Assembly (NCBI GenBank): GCA_001005265.1
Contig: CP011392.1
Location: 1,661,729 to 1,725,728, forward strand
Origin: Dehalogenimonas sp. WBC-2
Lineage (GTDB): Bacteria > Chloroflexota > Dehalococcoidia > Dehalococcoidales > Dehalococcoidaceae
DNA length: 64,000 nucleotides
Direction of reading: 5' to 3'
This document shows, one piece after another, positions 24,742 to 33,838 of this stretch. Made by a program: the position numbers and the translations under genes. Within the stretch, counting starts at the first letter, position 1. Each line of letters begins with the position of its first letter. The notes beneath the pieces are model-generated. The model saw nothing but the letters and a program-made list of their open reading frames with translations, ran no database searches and was not told the origin of the DNA.

Positions 24742-25788
24742 ATGGATGAAAAACGCCTGACTGAATACTCCGCGTACTCCGGCTGAGCGGCCAAAATAGG
24801 TCCGGGTGACCTAGCTAAAGCGCTCTGCGGCTTGCCTGTTAAGGCTTACCCTGAGGTTCTGGTCGGTCTGGAAAAGGCCGATGACGCCGGGGTTTACCTG
24901 CTCACGCCTGAAATTGCCTTGGTGCAGACCATCGACGTTATCACGCCGGTCATCGACGATCCCTTCGCCTTCGGGCAGGTGGCGGCGGCTAATTCCCTGT
25001 CTGACGTCTACGCCATGGGCGGACGCCCGGTGACCGCTATGAGTTTCGTTGGTTTTCCCACTGAAGACATCGATATAGAGGTGCTGCGGCTGATGCTGGC
25101 TGGCGCTCTTAATAAGCTCGACGAGGCTGGCTGCGCTTTGATCGGCGGCCATAGTGTCAAGGATGCGGAGATTAAATTCGGCTTGTCGGTCACCGGCGTC
25201 ATTCACCCCGGTAAGGTGCTGACCAAGGGCGGGGCGCGGCCCGGCGACCGGCTGATACTCACCAAACCACTGGGCACCGGCATTTTGAATACTGCCCTTA
25301 AAGCCGGACTGCTGGATCAAGCGGCCACGGACATGGTCATCGGGCACATGACGGCGCTCAACAAGGTCGCCGCTGAAATCATGTCTGAACTTGGGGCTCA
25401 GGCCGCCACCGACATCACCGGCTTCGGTCTCATCGGTCACGCCGCCGAGATGGTGACGCTGGGAGAGGTTGGCTTCAGTATCAATTTCAATAAACTGCCG
25501 CTGATGGATGGTGTCAAACAGTGGGCCGAGGCCGGTCTTATTCCCGGCGGCGCTTATTCCAACCGAGACTACCGACTCTACATACTCGATATACAGTTGC
25601 CCGACGTCGAAGAATGGATGCTGGATGTCATTTTCGACCCCCAGACCTCTGGCGGTTTGCTCATCGCCGCTGCAGCCAATGTCGCCGATGACATGGTCAG
25701 GCGTATTCGAGAGGGTGGTTTTCCAGCCGCCGCCGTCATCGGCGAGGTGCTGGCCGAACCCAAAGGACGTATAATCATTACCGGATAG
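24742..25788 (+). CDS. selD: Selenophosphate synthetase, selenocysteine-containing (in-frame UGA)
   Basis: A 348-residue SelD that makes selenophosphate from selenide and ATP. The reading frame starts at ATG 24742 (GGGGGTG upstream) and passes through TGA at 24784-24786 as residue 15, in the catalytic position SGUAAKIGPGDL where other SelD have Cys or Sec. Ordinary gene callers would start after the TGA and lose the N-terminus. Downstream motifs include DPFAFGQVAAANSLSDVYAMG, GGHSVKD and TDITGFGLIGHAAEM. A SECIS-like hairpin follows the TGA. The gene lies 35 bp after selC. Confidence 0.92.
24785..24825 (+). promoter_or_regulatory. SECIS-like hairpin in selD mRNA
   Basis: Immediately after the U of the UGA codon. 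A lower stem GAGCG (24785-24789) / CGCTC (24821-24825) and an upper stem TAGGTC (24797-24802) / GACCTA (24808-24813) hold an apical loop CGGGT. Geometry and a G-rich apical loop fit a bacterial SECIS bound by SelB. Confidence 0.7.
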
Positions 25789-25793
25789 AGGCG

Positions 25794-26207
25794 ATACCAT
25801 GCCGATAGAAAATAAACCTGCAAAAAGTACCAAAACCCCATTGACAGTCCATCGGCCTGGTGTTAACATGTGTTCTCTGTTTATTAGGTTGTTAAGAAGA
25901 GTAAGTATTTGATTTATTTGTTTCTTCCGAAAACAACCGGTTGTTTTTGCCAGTTTTAATCGTAAATAAGGAGGTTGTTTTGGTTGTTTTTCGCTTTTTA
26001 AAGAAAACAATAACAAATCCTCGTTGCTTTTGGCCGAAAGCCGGACGTTGGTTGTAGGGACACGGCATACCGTGTCCGCCCGTAGGCGTCACTGTAGGGG
26101 CGAGGCATAGCCGCTAACGTCATTGTGAGGAGCGAAGTCGAAGGGGTTTCGATATTAGACATTAGTGCTTAGTTATTACGATATGGACGTTTAAAATACC
26201 ATGCCGA
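25794..26207 (+). repeat. 12-bp direct repeats flanking the selD-selA insertion
   Basis: ATACCATGCCGA occurs at 25794-25805 and again at 26196-26207, the second copy containing the selA start codon. The first copy is preceded by GAGG at ribosome-site distance, while the second has none. This is the pattern expected if an element inserted at the original selA start and duplicated its target. Confidence 0.75.
25806..26195 (+). mobile_element. Dispersed element, copy B, inserted between selD and selA
   Basis: The 390-bp insert starts TAGAAAATAAACC, carries the promoter block (TTGACA 25841-25846, TAACAT 25864-25869, 17-bp spacer), the palindrome AAACAACCGGTTGTTT (25931-25946), TTTTAATCGTAAATAAGGAG and AACAATAACAAATCC. 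It then continues into a separate palindrome (GGACACGG / CCGTGTCC, 26058-26077) and a GTAGGGGCGAGGCATAGCC fragment. It holds no gene. Non-autonomous mobility is inferred from the flanking repeats and from the related copies elsewhere. Confidence 0.7.
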
Positions 26208-27580
26208 CAAAAAATCAGGATGAACTCAAAAAACTGCCCGCGGTGGAGAAAGTGCTTTCCTATGCGGCGTTGAAAGACGCCATCAAGAGATATTCCCACC
26301 CCGTCGTCACTCTTTCTGTTCGGGCAATAGTCGATGAACTCCGGGATGCCGTCAACAGCGGTGGTACGGTGCCCGCTCTGAAAGAAGTCGTAGAGAAAGT
26401 GAAAACACACCTGGCTGAAACATGGCCAGGGTTACTCCGGCCGGTCATTAACGCTACCGGCATCATATTGCACACCAACCTCGGCCGGGCGCCGCTTTCG
26501 GCAGAAGCAGTCTCAACGCTGGCTGATATCCTTGGCAGTTATTACGCCCTGGAACTTGATCTCAACACCGGAGAACGCGGCGTACGCGCCCTAGAGATGG
26601 AAAAACTGCTCCAGATCGTTACCGGGGCTGAAAGCGCCCTGGTGGTCAACAACAACGCCGCCGCGGTGCTTCTGGTGCTGACCGCGCTGGCTAAAGGGCG
26701 GGAAGTCATCGTCTCCCGCAGTGAGTTGGTGCAGATCGGCGGCGGTTTCCGGGTGCCCGAGGTCATGGCTGAGTCCGGCGCGGTCATGCGGGAGGTTGGC
26801 ACCACCAACCAGACCTTCGTCCGGGATTTTGAACAGGCGATAAACGGCAACACAGCCATGATCATGGCTGTCCACCGCTCCAATTTTGCTCTGCGCGGCT
26901 TTACCCATGACGCCGCTTTATCAGAACTCAGTGCATTGGCCCAAAACTTCGGCCTGACCTTTTGCTACGATTTAGGCAGCGGAGCCATCGCCGATACCGC
27001 CGCTTACGGCATGAGCCACGAGCCTACGATAGGGGAGGCGCTGACTTCCGGCGCTGACATCGTCTGTGTTTCCGGTGATAAGCTATTGGGCGGACCGCAA
27101 TGCGGCATCATCCTGGGCAAAACGGCGGCTCTGGACAAACTCAGAAAACACCCGCTGTTGCGAGCGGTACGGGTGGATAAATACGTCGCCATTGCCCTTT
27201 CTGTCACTTTGCTGCACTATCTCAAAGGTGAAACTGAAAAATTACCGGCTTTCACTATGATGCAAACGACGGTCGAAAGTCTTCTTGAGCGGGGGAAATC
27301 AGTCTCGGATGAACTGGCCGCCGCCGGAATTAAAGCCGAAGTTATCGACGGCGAAAGCCTGGTTGGCGGCGGTTCGCTGCCATGTGAAACGCTGCCAGCT
27401 AAACTGGTGGCGGTCAAGATCAAAGGTGATGTCGACGATTTCAGCCGCCGCCTGCGATTGGCCTCAACTCCGGTGCTCGGGCGGGTTCAGGAAGGGCGGT
27501 TCATCATTGACCTGCGCACTGTCTTCCCCACTCAGGATTCCGACCTTGTACAAGCCATGATCGCGGCTTTCGGAGTCTAG
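26201..27580 (+). CDS. selA: L-seryl-tRNA(Sec) selenium transferase
   Basis: A 459-residue PLP enzyme that converts Ser-tRNA(Sec) to Sec-tRNA(Sec). The N-terminal tRNA-binding part (ELKKLPAVEKVLSY) is followed by NATGIILHTNLGRAPLS, the cofactor region ALVVNNNAAAVLLVL, and SGDKLLGGPQCGIILG with the PLP-binding Lys near residue 295. Full length for the family. The ATG lacks a good ribosome site because of the upstream insertion; translation may depend on the new leader. selB begins 3 bp after the stop. Confidence 0.94.
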   Translation: MPTKNQDELKKLPAVEKVLSYAALKDAIKRYSHPVVTLSVRAIVDELRDAVNSGGTVPALKEVVEKVKTHLAETWPGLLRPVINATGIILHTNLGRAPLSAEAVSTLADILGSYYALELDLNTGERGVRALEMEKLLQIVTGAESALVVNNNAAAVLLVLTALAKGREVIVSRSELVQIGGGFRVPEVMAESGAVMREVGTTNQTFVRDFEQAINGNTAMIMAVHRSNFALRGFTHDAALSELSALAQNFGLTFCYDLGSGAIADTAAYGMSHEPTIGEALTSGADIVCVSGDKLLGGPQCGIILGKTAALDKLRKHPLLRAVRVDKYVAIALSVTLLHYLKGETEKLPAFTMMQTTVESLLERGKSVSDELAAAGIKAEVIDGESLVGGGSLPCETLPAKLVAVKIKGDVDDFSRRLRLASTPVLGRVQEGRFIIDLRTVFPTQDSDLVQAMIAAFGV

Positions 27581-27583
27581 CGG

Positions 27584-29467
27584 ATGATTACGCTGGGTAC
27601 TGCCGGTCATATTGACCACGGTAAATCGAGCGTGGTGAAGGCTCTTACTTCCATCGACCCCGACCGATTGCCGGAGGAAAAAGAGCGCGGCATGACCATT
27701 GATCTGGGCTTCGCCTGGTTTGCTCTGCCGGACGGCGAATATGTCGGCCTGGTGGACGTGCCTGGACACCAACACTTCGTGCATAATGTCATCCCCGGCC
27801 TGACCGGCATTGATGCCGTCATGCTGGTCATCGCCGCCGATGACGGCTGGATGCCGCAGACCGAGGAACACCTCCAGATCATCAACCTGCTTGGTATTTC
27901 AAAAGGCATCGTTGTTCTCAACAAGATTGACCTGGTGGAAGCCGATTGGTGCGCTATGGTTCACGCTGATATTACCGAACATCTTAGTGATACCGTGCTG
28001 GCTGGTGCGCCCATAATAGAAGTCAGCGCTAAAAGCGGCCTGGGCCTCGACGACCTCAAAACAGCCATCGGCAAGCTGGTTGCTGACATTAACCAAGCCG
28101 ACATCGGCAAGCCGCGGCTACCTATCGACCGCGTGTTCACCATCAAAGGTGTAGGCACCGTCATCACCGGTACACTGCACCATGGTACGTTGGCGGTTGG
28201 CGACGAGGTGACTATTCTACCGAAAGGCATCAGGGGACAGATTCGCAGTATCGAAAGCTACAAGCAGCACCTCAGCAAGGCCCAACCAGGTTCCCGTGTT
28301 GCCCTCAACCTTTCCGGCCTAAAAAAAGAAGACCTGGAGCGCGGCGATATCATCGTGCCCCGCGGCGCTGAGACGCCGCTGTCACGTTATCTGGATGCTG
28401 AACTGTGCCTGCTGCCATCATTAAAACAGCCGCTTAAGACCGGCGCAGAACTGAGCCTCTTTTTCGAGACCACCGAGTCATCTGCCCGGGTCATCGCTCT
28501 GTCCAGCCGTGAAATTTCACCTCAGGAAGGACCGACGCTGGTTCAGTTCCGCTTGCCGGCAGAGTTCGCCGCTTTCATCGGCGAGCGCTTCATCGTACGC
28601 CGGAATTCACCAGCGGAAACCATCGGCGGCGGCAGAATACTAGACCCATCGGCAGAACGCTACCAGCCTAAAAACGCCGAGCGGCAGATAAAACGGCTGA
28701 ATGAGCGCCGGGAATTAAGTCTGGCATCCATCATAACCACCGAACTTGATAAGACCCACTTTACTAAGCGTCACGGCTTTTTACAGGCTAGTCCTCATAG
28801 TGAGGCGACCATTACAAAAGCCATTGAAGTCAAAGCCCAAAGTAGCGCCGTGATTGTCAGCAATGACTGGCTTATAGATGCCGCTTTCTGGCAGGAGCAA
28901 ATGCGGGCGTTACTGGATAACCTGGCAGCGGAACACAAAGCTCAGCCGCTTAAGAAAGGCCTATCCCAAGCTGAGATTGCGGCAAAACTTAAGCTACCTG
29001 AGGGTCTTTTCACATCGTTGGTTGAAGAACTGATCACGAGCAAGAAAATCACCCGTATGGATGATGTATTAGCCTTGTCTTCCCACAAACCGCAGCTTTC
29101 CGGTGACCAGACAGAGATGGAAAACAGAATCATCTCAGCAATTATGCAAAACCCCGCCGCCCCTCCCACCAGAACTGAACTTCTGAAATCTGTTTCGGGT
29201 ATCGCCAACGTCCTACGCTATATGCTGGAACAGGGTAAACTCATTGAATTGCCCGACGGCATCCTGTTGACAGCGGCGCAGTACCGGGAGATCAAACAAA
29301 AAGTCATTGACATCCTGAAAAGCCAAGGGCAAATTGCCATCCAGGACATGAGCGCCGCCACTGGTTTCTCCCGCAAATATAGCATACCTTTTCTCACCCG
29401 TCTGGACCAGGAAGGCATCACCCGCAGGCAGGATAATGTCCGTCTTGCGGCACGGAAACTGGAATGA
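27584..29467 (+). CDS. selB: Selenocysteine-specific elongation factor
   Basis: A 627-residue GTPase that brings Sec-tRNA(Sec) to SECIS-marked UGA codons. The G domain shows GTAGHIDHGKSS (G1), DVPGHQHF (G3) and LNKIDL (G4), followed by EF-Tu-like domains 2 and 3 (GVGTVITGTLHHG) and a C-terminal half with winged-helix repeats (LSQAEIAAKLKLPEGLFTSLVEELI; ALTFSRKYSIPFLTRLD-type segment) that bind the SECIS hairpin. Full length. The last gene of the selenocysteine unit. Confidence 0.94.
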   Translation: MITLGTAGHIDHGKSSVVKALTSIDPDRLPEEKERGMTIDLGFAWFALPDGEYVGLVDVPGHQHFVHNVIPGLTGIDAVMLVIAADDGWMPQTEEHLQIINLLGISKGIVVLNKIDLVEADWCAMVHADITEHLSDTVLAGAPIIEVSAKSGLGLDDLKTAIGKLVADINQADIGKPRLPIDRVFTIKGVGTVITGTLHHGTLAVGDEVTILPKGIRGQIRSIESYKQHLSKAQPGSRVALNLSGLKKEDLERGDIIVPRGAETPLSRYLDAELCLLPSLKQPLKTGAELSLFFETTESSARVIALSSREISPQEGPTLVQFRLPAEFAAFIGERFIVRRNSPAETIGGGRILDPSAERYQPKNAERQIKRLNERRELSLASIITTELDKTHFTKRHGFLQASPHSEATITKAIEVKAQSSAVIVSNDWLIDAAFWQEQMRALLDNLAAEHKAQPLKKGLSQAEIAAKLKLPEGLFTSLVEELITSKKITRMDDVLALSSHKPQLSGDQTEMENRIISAIMQNPAAPPTRTELLKSVSGIANVLRYMLEQGKLIELPDGILLTAAQYREIKQKVIDILKSQGQIAIQDMSAATGFSRKYSIPFLTRLDQEGITRRQDNVRLAARKLE

Positions 29468-29531
29468 ACAAATTCCCTGATTATGAGGTGTTAAGCCATA
29501 AACCCAGAATTACACTTGTGCTGGAAGTTGG

Positions 29532-29753
29532 TTAGAACTCACCACCTAAATCAGGGATGGTTGGCACGGGCGTGGTTGTTGGGGGTGCGGTTGGCGGTGT
29601 TGTCGTGGTTGGGACAGTGGTCGTGGGCGGAATAAACCCCGCTTCAGTATCAGGGTTTATCGCCAAATTAACGCTGAAAAACAAGCTAATCAGCGCCGCA
29701 GCAATCACTGGTGAGGTTACCATCAGACTCTTGGTTAAAGTTCCGCCTGCCAT
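29532..29753 (-). CDS. Small membrane-anchored Pro/Thr-rich protein
   Basis: A 73-residue protein from the ATG at 29751-29753, with GGAGG 8 bp upstream. One hydrophobic segment (VIAAALISLFFSVNLAI) is followed by a low-complexity Thr/Pro tail (PPTTTVPTTTTPPTAPP), a likely surface or periplasmic linker. It lies 38 bp after the apbE-like gene in the same direction, so it probably belongs to the electron-transfer operon above it. Family not recognised. Confidence 0.55.
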   Translation of the reverse strand: MAGGTLTKSLMVTSPVIAAALISLFFSVNLAINPDTEAGFIPPTTTVPTTTTPPTAPPTTTPVPTIPDLGGEF

Positions 29754-29791
29754 GTCCCTTGCCTCCACTTGTTATGTTTGGAGATCGTCGT

Positions 29792-30820
29792 CTATTGAGA
29801 GCCAGTCGCTTCATAGAAACCGCTGGTGGAAAAGCTCTTCATTTCCTTGTTGATAAGCAGCGCCTGAACACCTGGTAATTTTTCAAAGAGAGCCAATGAT
29901 TCGGAAACACCAAGCACGACGGCCGCTGTGGCCAAAGCATCAGCATAAGTAGTGTCCGGAGCGATAACGGTTGCAGAGGCCACTTCTCTCGGTGAATGGC
30001 CCAACCTCGGATCAATGATATGATGCCAACTATAATCCGGGGTAAATGCGTTCTCATAATCCCCTGAGGTGGCAAGGCAGTCATTGGAGGTCTGGAGAAC
30101 TTCATAGTAGCCAGCTAGGGCTCGTGGGTGGGTCACCCCGATCTTCCATGGTTCGCCATCTTCCCGCATACCTCTGAGCGCCATATCTCCACCGGCTTCA
30201 ACAAGTACCTGTGTCAGCCCGCGTGCTTTCAGCAACGCCGCCGCCTGATCTATGACATAACCTTTGGCGATTCCGTCAAGCGTCAGACCCATGCCCGGTG
30301 CGGCCAGACTGATGGTTCGGTCGTTCAGTTTAATGAATCGGCTGCCTACTTTTTCAAGGGCGGCATCAACGGACTTTTCACTTGGCGCTTCACCTCCATC
30401 GGCAAAACTGTCAGTAAAGAGAGATAGCAATGGCAACACTGACACATCAAAAGCGCCGCCGGTCAGATCAGAAAAGGCGAGTGACTTCTGCACGACCCCG
30501 ACCAGTTCCGGTGAGGCATTGGCGATTGCGCCGGTCTTATTCAAAATAGCCAATTCGCTGGCGGGATCATGCCGAGACAAGATAAGCGACAGTCGTTTTA
30601 TCTCAGAAAAGGCGTCCTCTATGGCTCCTTTGGCATGTTTCGTTTCAGTATCAATCAGTTTTATTGTGATGAAGGTCCCCAGCAGTTCACGTGTTTCAGA
30701 GACTTCCTTCGCTTCGCCTGCTTTGATGATCTCTTTCACCCCTATGCCGCCAAGGGCTAAAACGCCGACGCTTATTGCACTGATGCGCACGAACTCACGC
30801 CGGTTAAGTTCTTTTTTCAT
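29792..30820 (-). CDS. ApbE-type FAD:protein FMN transferase
   Basis: A 342-residue flavin transferase that attaches FMN covalently to Thr/Ser of extracytoplasmic proteins. A Tat-like signal (NRREFVRISAISVGVLALGG) directs it outside. Conserved parts are LLGTFITIKLI, FDVSVLPLLSL, GLTLDGIAKGYVIDQAA, VEAGGDMALRG, TSGDYENAF, HHIIDPRLGHSP and YADALATAAVVLG (metal and FAD binding). Its likely targets are the FMN-binding domains of the RdhC-like proteins at 32645 and 39416. It is 24 bp downstream of the oxidoreductase gene. Confidence 0.9.
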   Translation of the reverse strand: MKKELNRREFVRISAISVGVLALGGIGVKEIIKAGEAKEVSETRELLGTFITIKLIDTETKHAKGAIEDAFSEIKRLSLILSRHDPASELAILNKTGAIANASPELVGVVQKSLAFSDLTGGAFDVSVLPLLSLFTDSFADGGEAPSEKSVDAALEKVGSRFIKLNDRTISLAAPGMGLTLDGIAKGYVIDQAAALLKARGLTQVLVEAGGDMALRGMREDGEPWKIGVTHPRALAGYYEVLQTSNDCLATSGDYENAFTPDYSWHHIIDPRLGHSPREVASATVIAPDTTYADALATAAVVLGVSESLALFEKLPGVQALLINKEMKSFSTSGFYEATGSQ

Positions 30821-30844
30821 TTCCAGTAACCTCTGTTCACGAGT

Positions 30845-32623
30845 CTAACCAAATAATTTGGGTAAAAGAATGGCCGCTATCATAACCGCCACAGTAATAA
30901 CAAGAATAGCTAAAACATAACTGAAAGTCTTCCGTCCGTCAGCTTGTTCAGTTTTCTTGATGGCTTCAGCAGCCACGGTATAGCCGTCCCCTGGCGTGAT
31001 AGCGCTCCAAAGACAAGCCTCGATACAGCGGCCGCAAAATACACACACTCCCGTATCAAGCTTGTAATTCTTCAAATCATAGCTCAGGTCGCATTTAAGG
31101 CAACGTCCGGCGTCGGCTACGGCAGCTGAAGCTGACAATGTTTGTTCTGATGCAGCTAAGCTGCCGTCCGAAGTTTTTACCTGTTCGACTGGTACCACTG
31201 ACGGGAACTTACGTCTGAATTCACGGAGCGGTGTCGTAGCTTTGGCAGATTCTGCGGGTGCGAGGGTTTGGTCAAGATCCCCATCACCGCCCAGATACCG
31301 GTCAATATTGGACGCCACCCAACGTGCGGCAGCAATGGATTCGATTACCGATCGTTGTTCATTCACAGCATCACCGGCAGCGAATACGCCTTGTCTGACC
31401 TCCATTGGTCCATCAGACGAGCCTGGAGTGCCCATGGCTGATACAACACTATCTGCGGTAAAGACTTCCTCAATACCCGGCAACGGTTCATAGCCAAGTT
31501 TGCCGTCCCGATCATAACCAAAGGCCCTGACTTTCTGAGCCCCAACCCCCTTGATTTGTCCTTCCTCCACTATCACCCGATAGAAGAGGGAGGAGGAGTG
31601 CACAACGACACCTTCGGCCAAGGCTTCATCGACTTCCCAAGCATCCGCCTCACCCCCTCCAATGTGCTCCTGTCCAAAAATATGTACCTCTTTAGCACCA
31701 CCGCGTGCCGCGCCCAACGCCACTTTAAAGGCAGTCGCACCGCCCCCAAGAACAATCACTCTCTTGCCAAGATCAAGTTCTTTACCAGCTTCAATAGTCT
31801 TAATCAGTGATTCCCCGTTAATGACTGCTTTATCCTGCGAATCTGGTATCGGCAACTTCAGCGATTTGCCCCAGCCTTGAACACCGATGGCCAGCGCCAC
31901 GGCATCAAATCCGCTGTTTAAGAGAGTTGCCACCGATTCTATTTTGGAATTTGTCTTAATCTCAACACCCAGACTCTCAATAATCTCAATCTCTGCATTC
32001 ATCACGTCTTTAGGCAATTGGTAGTCTGGAATGCTGGAAAGCATCTTACCGCCCTTGTTCGGCAGCGCTTCAAATACCGTTACCTTATGACCAAGAAGGT
32101 TTAAATAATAAGCTGTTGACAATCCCGCAGGACCCGAGCCAATGACCGCAACATTTTTCCCTGAAGACGCCGCTACATTGATACCCTGGCGCCACTGCCC
32201 ATTATCATTTGCCGCCGCAAAGCGCTTCAACGCCCGGATCAACAGTGAACCCTCGTATTTGCCTCTCTGACATACAGACTCACATGGACGTTTACAAATA
32301 TGACCCAGCACCCACGGGAATGGTACTTTTTCCCGCATCACTGCGGCGGCTTCAGAAAACTTTCCTTCACCGATGAATCTGATATAACGTGAGGAATCAA
32401 TACCGGCGGGACAAGCTTGAGAACAGGGGGCCGAACGCATCCTTTTGGTAACTTCCTTGGTTCGGTCAACAGTTATGGCATCAACGGGACAAATACGGCT
32501 GCAACGTCCGCAAGCGGTGCACTTGGCTTCACTCCACTTAAACTCTTCGCGCTTGCCAAAAGTCTTGTGGTCTCTGCCGACTGCCTCTGCAGGTATTACA
32601 ACTACATTTTTATTCTTGGACAA
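30845..32623 (-). CDS. Membrane-anchored FAD/NAD(P)-binding Fe-S oxidoreductase (GltD-like)
   Basis: A 592-residue protein with five parts: an N-terminal 4Fe-4S motif (CTACGRCSRICPVDA), the Cys-rich GltD-type segment (CSQACPAGIDSSRYI; CKRPCESVCQRG), FAD binding (VIGSGPAGLSTAYYLN) and NAD(P)-binding (VIVLGGGATAFKVALGAAR) domains, a C-terminal 4Fe-4S motif (CVFCGRCIEACLWSA) and a final membrane helix (YVLAILVITVAVMIAAILL). It probably moves electrons between a soluble carrier and the membrane RdhC-like protein encoded directly upstream. The combination with a tail anchor is not a standard named enzyme. Confidence 0.82.
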   Translation of the reverse strand: MSKNKNVVVIPAEAVGRDHKTFGKREEFKWSEAKCTACGRCSRICPVDAITVDRTKEVTKRMRSAPCSQACPAGIDSSRYIRFIGEGKFSEAAAVMREKVPFPWVLGHICKRPCESVCQRGKYEGSLLIRALKRFAAANDNGQWRQGINVAASSGKNVAVIGSGPAGLSTAYYLNLLGHKVTVFEALPNKGGKMLSSIPDYQLPKDVMNAEIEIIESLGVEIKTNSKIESVATLLNSGFDAVALAIGVQGWGKSLKLPIPDSQDKAVINGESLIKTIEAGKELDLGKRVIVLGGGATAFKVALGAARGGAKEVHIFGQEHIGGGEADAWEVDEALAEGVVVHSSSLFYRVIVEEGQIKGVGAQKVRAFGYDRDGKLGYEPLPGIEEVFTADSVVSAMGTPGSSDGPMEVRQGVFAAGDAVNEQRSVIESIAAARWVASNIDRYLGGDGDLDQTLAPAESAKATTPLREFRRKFPSVVPVEQVKTSDGSLAASEQTLSASAAVADAGRCLKCDLSYDLKNYKLDTGVCVFCGRCIEACLWSAITPGDGYTVAAEAIKKTEQADGRKTFSYVLAILVITVAVMIAAILLPKLFG

Positions 32624-32644
32624 CTTTAGTCTCCTCCGCGACGG

Positions 32645-33838
32645 CTAACGGGCCGTGAGCCGTCCGTAAGTATTGATTGCCCATGTTCGGAGCTTTAGCA
32701 CGATATCCATAGTTGCGCCCACCGGGCAAATATAGTGACACCAAAAGTCATATATAAAGAGCGCAATTCCAATAACAGCACCAACCAAAATCCATTGCGA
32801 GAAAGTGCCTTCAAGGCTAAATATGGTGTTCCATGGCTCGAAAACCGCTAGCTGTGGCTGGCGGAATATGAGCACCAGCAGTACCACCGCCCAGAGGATG
32901 ATATAGCGGGCATTCCTTAAAACAAGTTGACGCTTGGTCACCGGTCTTATCTTGCTACCGCCCAGGAAGTGGGCACCTTCTTGCAAGGCACAAAACGGGC
33001 AGATCCAGAAACACCAGAAATTTTTCCCCACAATAAGCGCCAACCCGACAAATCCAATGACCATGATATAAAGGAACAGGTTAGTGGCTGGCGAAGGAGC
33101 ATATCCGATTGGGAAAACTACAAAATTGATGAGCGATAGCATGGCTGATAGCCAGACGCCAAATACACCCAAACCAAAGATCAGCATCAAGTAACGGGGC
33201 CACCGTAACTTGCGCAATCCGGGAACCATTCGGAATGCCACTACCAGACCGATGGAGATTAAGAGGAAAATCTCAGGCATACCCACCTTTATTTGTTCCT
33301 TAGCCCCAACGTACGGTTGACCTAACTGGTCAGCCAGCAGTAAACGGCCTTCATAAACGCCTTTTGCCACCCCTGTAGATGAGCGGGTTACGCCAGCAGC
33401 AGCATCTATATCGTCATCCAGAGTAAATGGTGATGTAAAATCACGGCCGATATACTGGCTGAAATAATCAGCATTCGCCAACCGGTTGTACCAAGCCGGT
33501 GTCTCCTGGTGTTCCGGCACCTGAATATTGGTGATTGTGCCGTCAAGTGTCCAGGCTACCAAGACTACAATAGGCCCACCGTAACCCTGGCCTTGGCCTG
33601 CCGTGACATATCCTATAGGAGAGCCCTGATCAATAGCTTTATAAAGATATTGACCTTCAGCTGCTTGGCTGGAAACCAGTTCAAAAGAAGTCGCCTCTGG
33701 CATGACATCGGGGAGATAAGTATCTACATTTGTAGAAAGATTTAGTTCACCATAGAACCAGCCACCCACTAGGCTGACTATGGCACCGATTATTAATAAT
33801 GTTTTGCCGTGGAGCTGCCAGAAACTGCCTTGCCTCAA
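32645..33838 (-). CDS. RdhC/NosR-like membrane flavo-iron-sulfur protein 1
   Basis: A 397-residue protein starting at TTG with GAGGG upstream. After the first helix an extracytoplasmic FMN-binding domain contains DIDAAAGVTRSSTGVAKGV, the site where ApbE would attach FMN. About five helices follow, with cysteine motifs CFWICPFCALQEG and CHYICPVGATMD of the NosR/PceC polyferredoxin type. Homologues pass electrons to extracytoplasmic reductases and PceC-like proteins accompany reductive dehalogenases. It is the first gene of rdhC - oxidoreductase - apbE - small protein. Confidence 0.85.
   Translation of the reverse strand: MRQGSFWQLHGKTLLIIGAIVSLVGGWFYGELNLSTNVDTYLPDVMPEATSFELVSSQAAEGQYLYKAIDQGSPIGYVTAGQGQGYGGPIVVLVAWTLDGTITNIQVPEHQETPAWYNRLANADYFSQYIGRDFTSPFTLDDDIDAAAGVTRSSTGVAKGVYEGRLLLADQLGQPYVGAKEQIKVGMPEIFLLISIGLVVAFRMVPGLRKLRWPRYLMLIFGLGVFGVWLSAMLSLINFVVFPIGYAPSPATNLFLYIMVIGFVGLALIVGKNFWCFWICPFCALQEGAHFLGGSKIRPVTKRQLVLRNARYIILWAVVLLVLIFRQPQLAVFEPWNTIFSLEGTFSQWILVGAVIGIALFIYDFWCHYICPVGATMDIVLKLRTWAINTYGRLTAR

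Noticed and set aside
24811..26016. A 401-codon minus-strand frame
   Set aside because: It is antisense to selD and runs into the repeat element; SelD motifs on the plus strand are complete.
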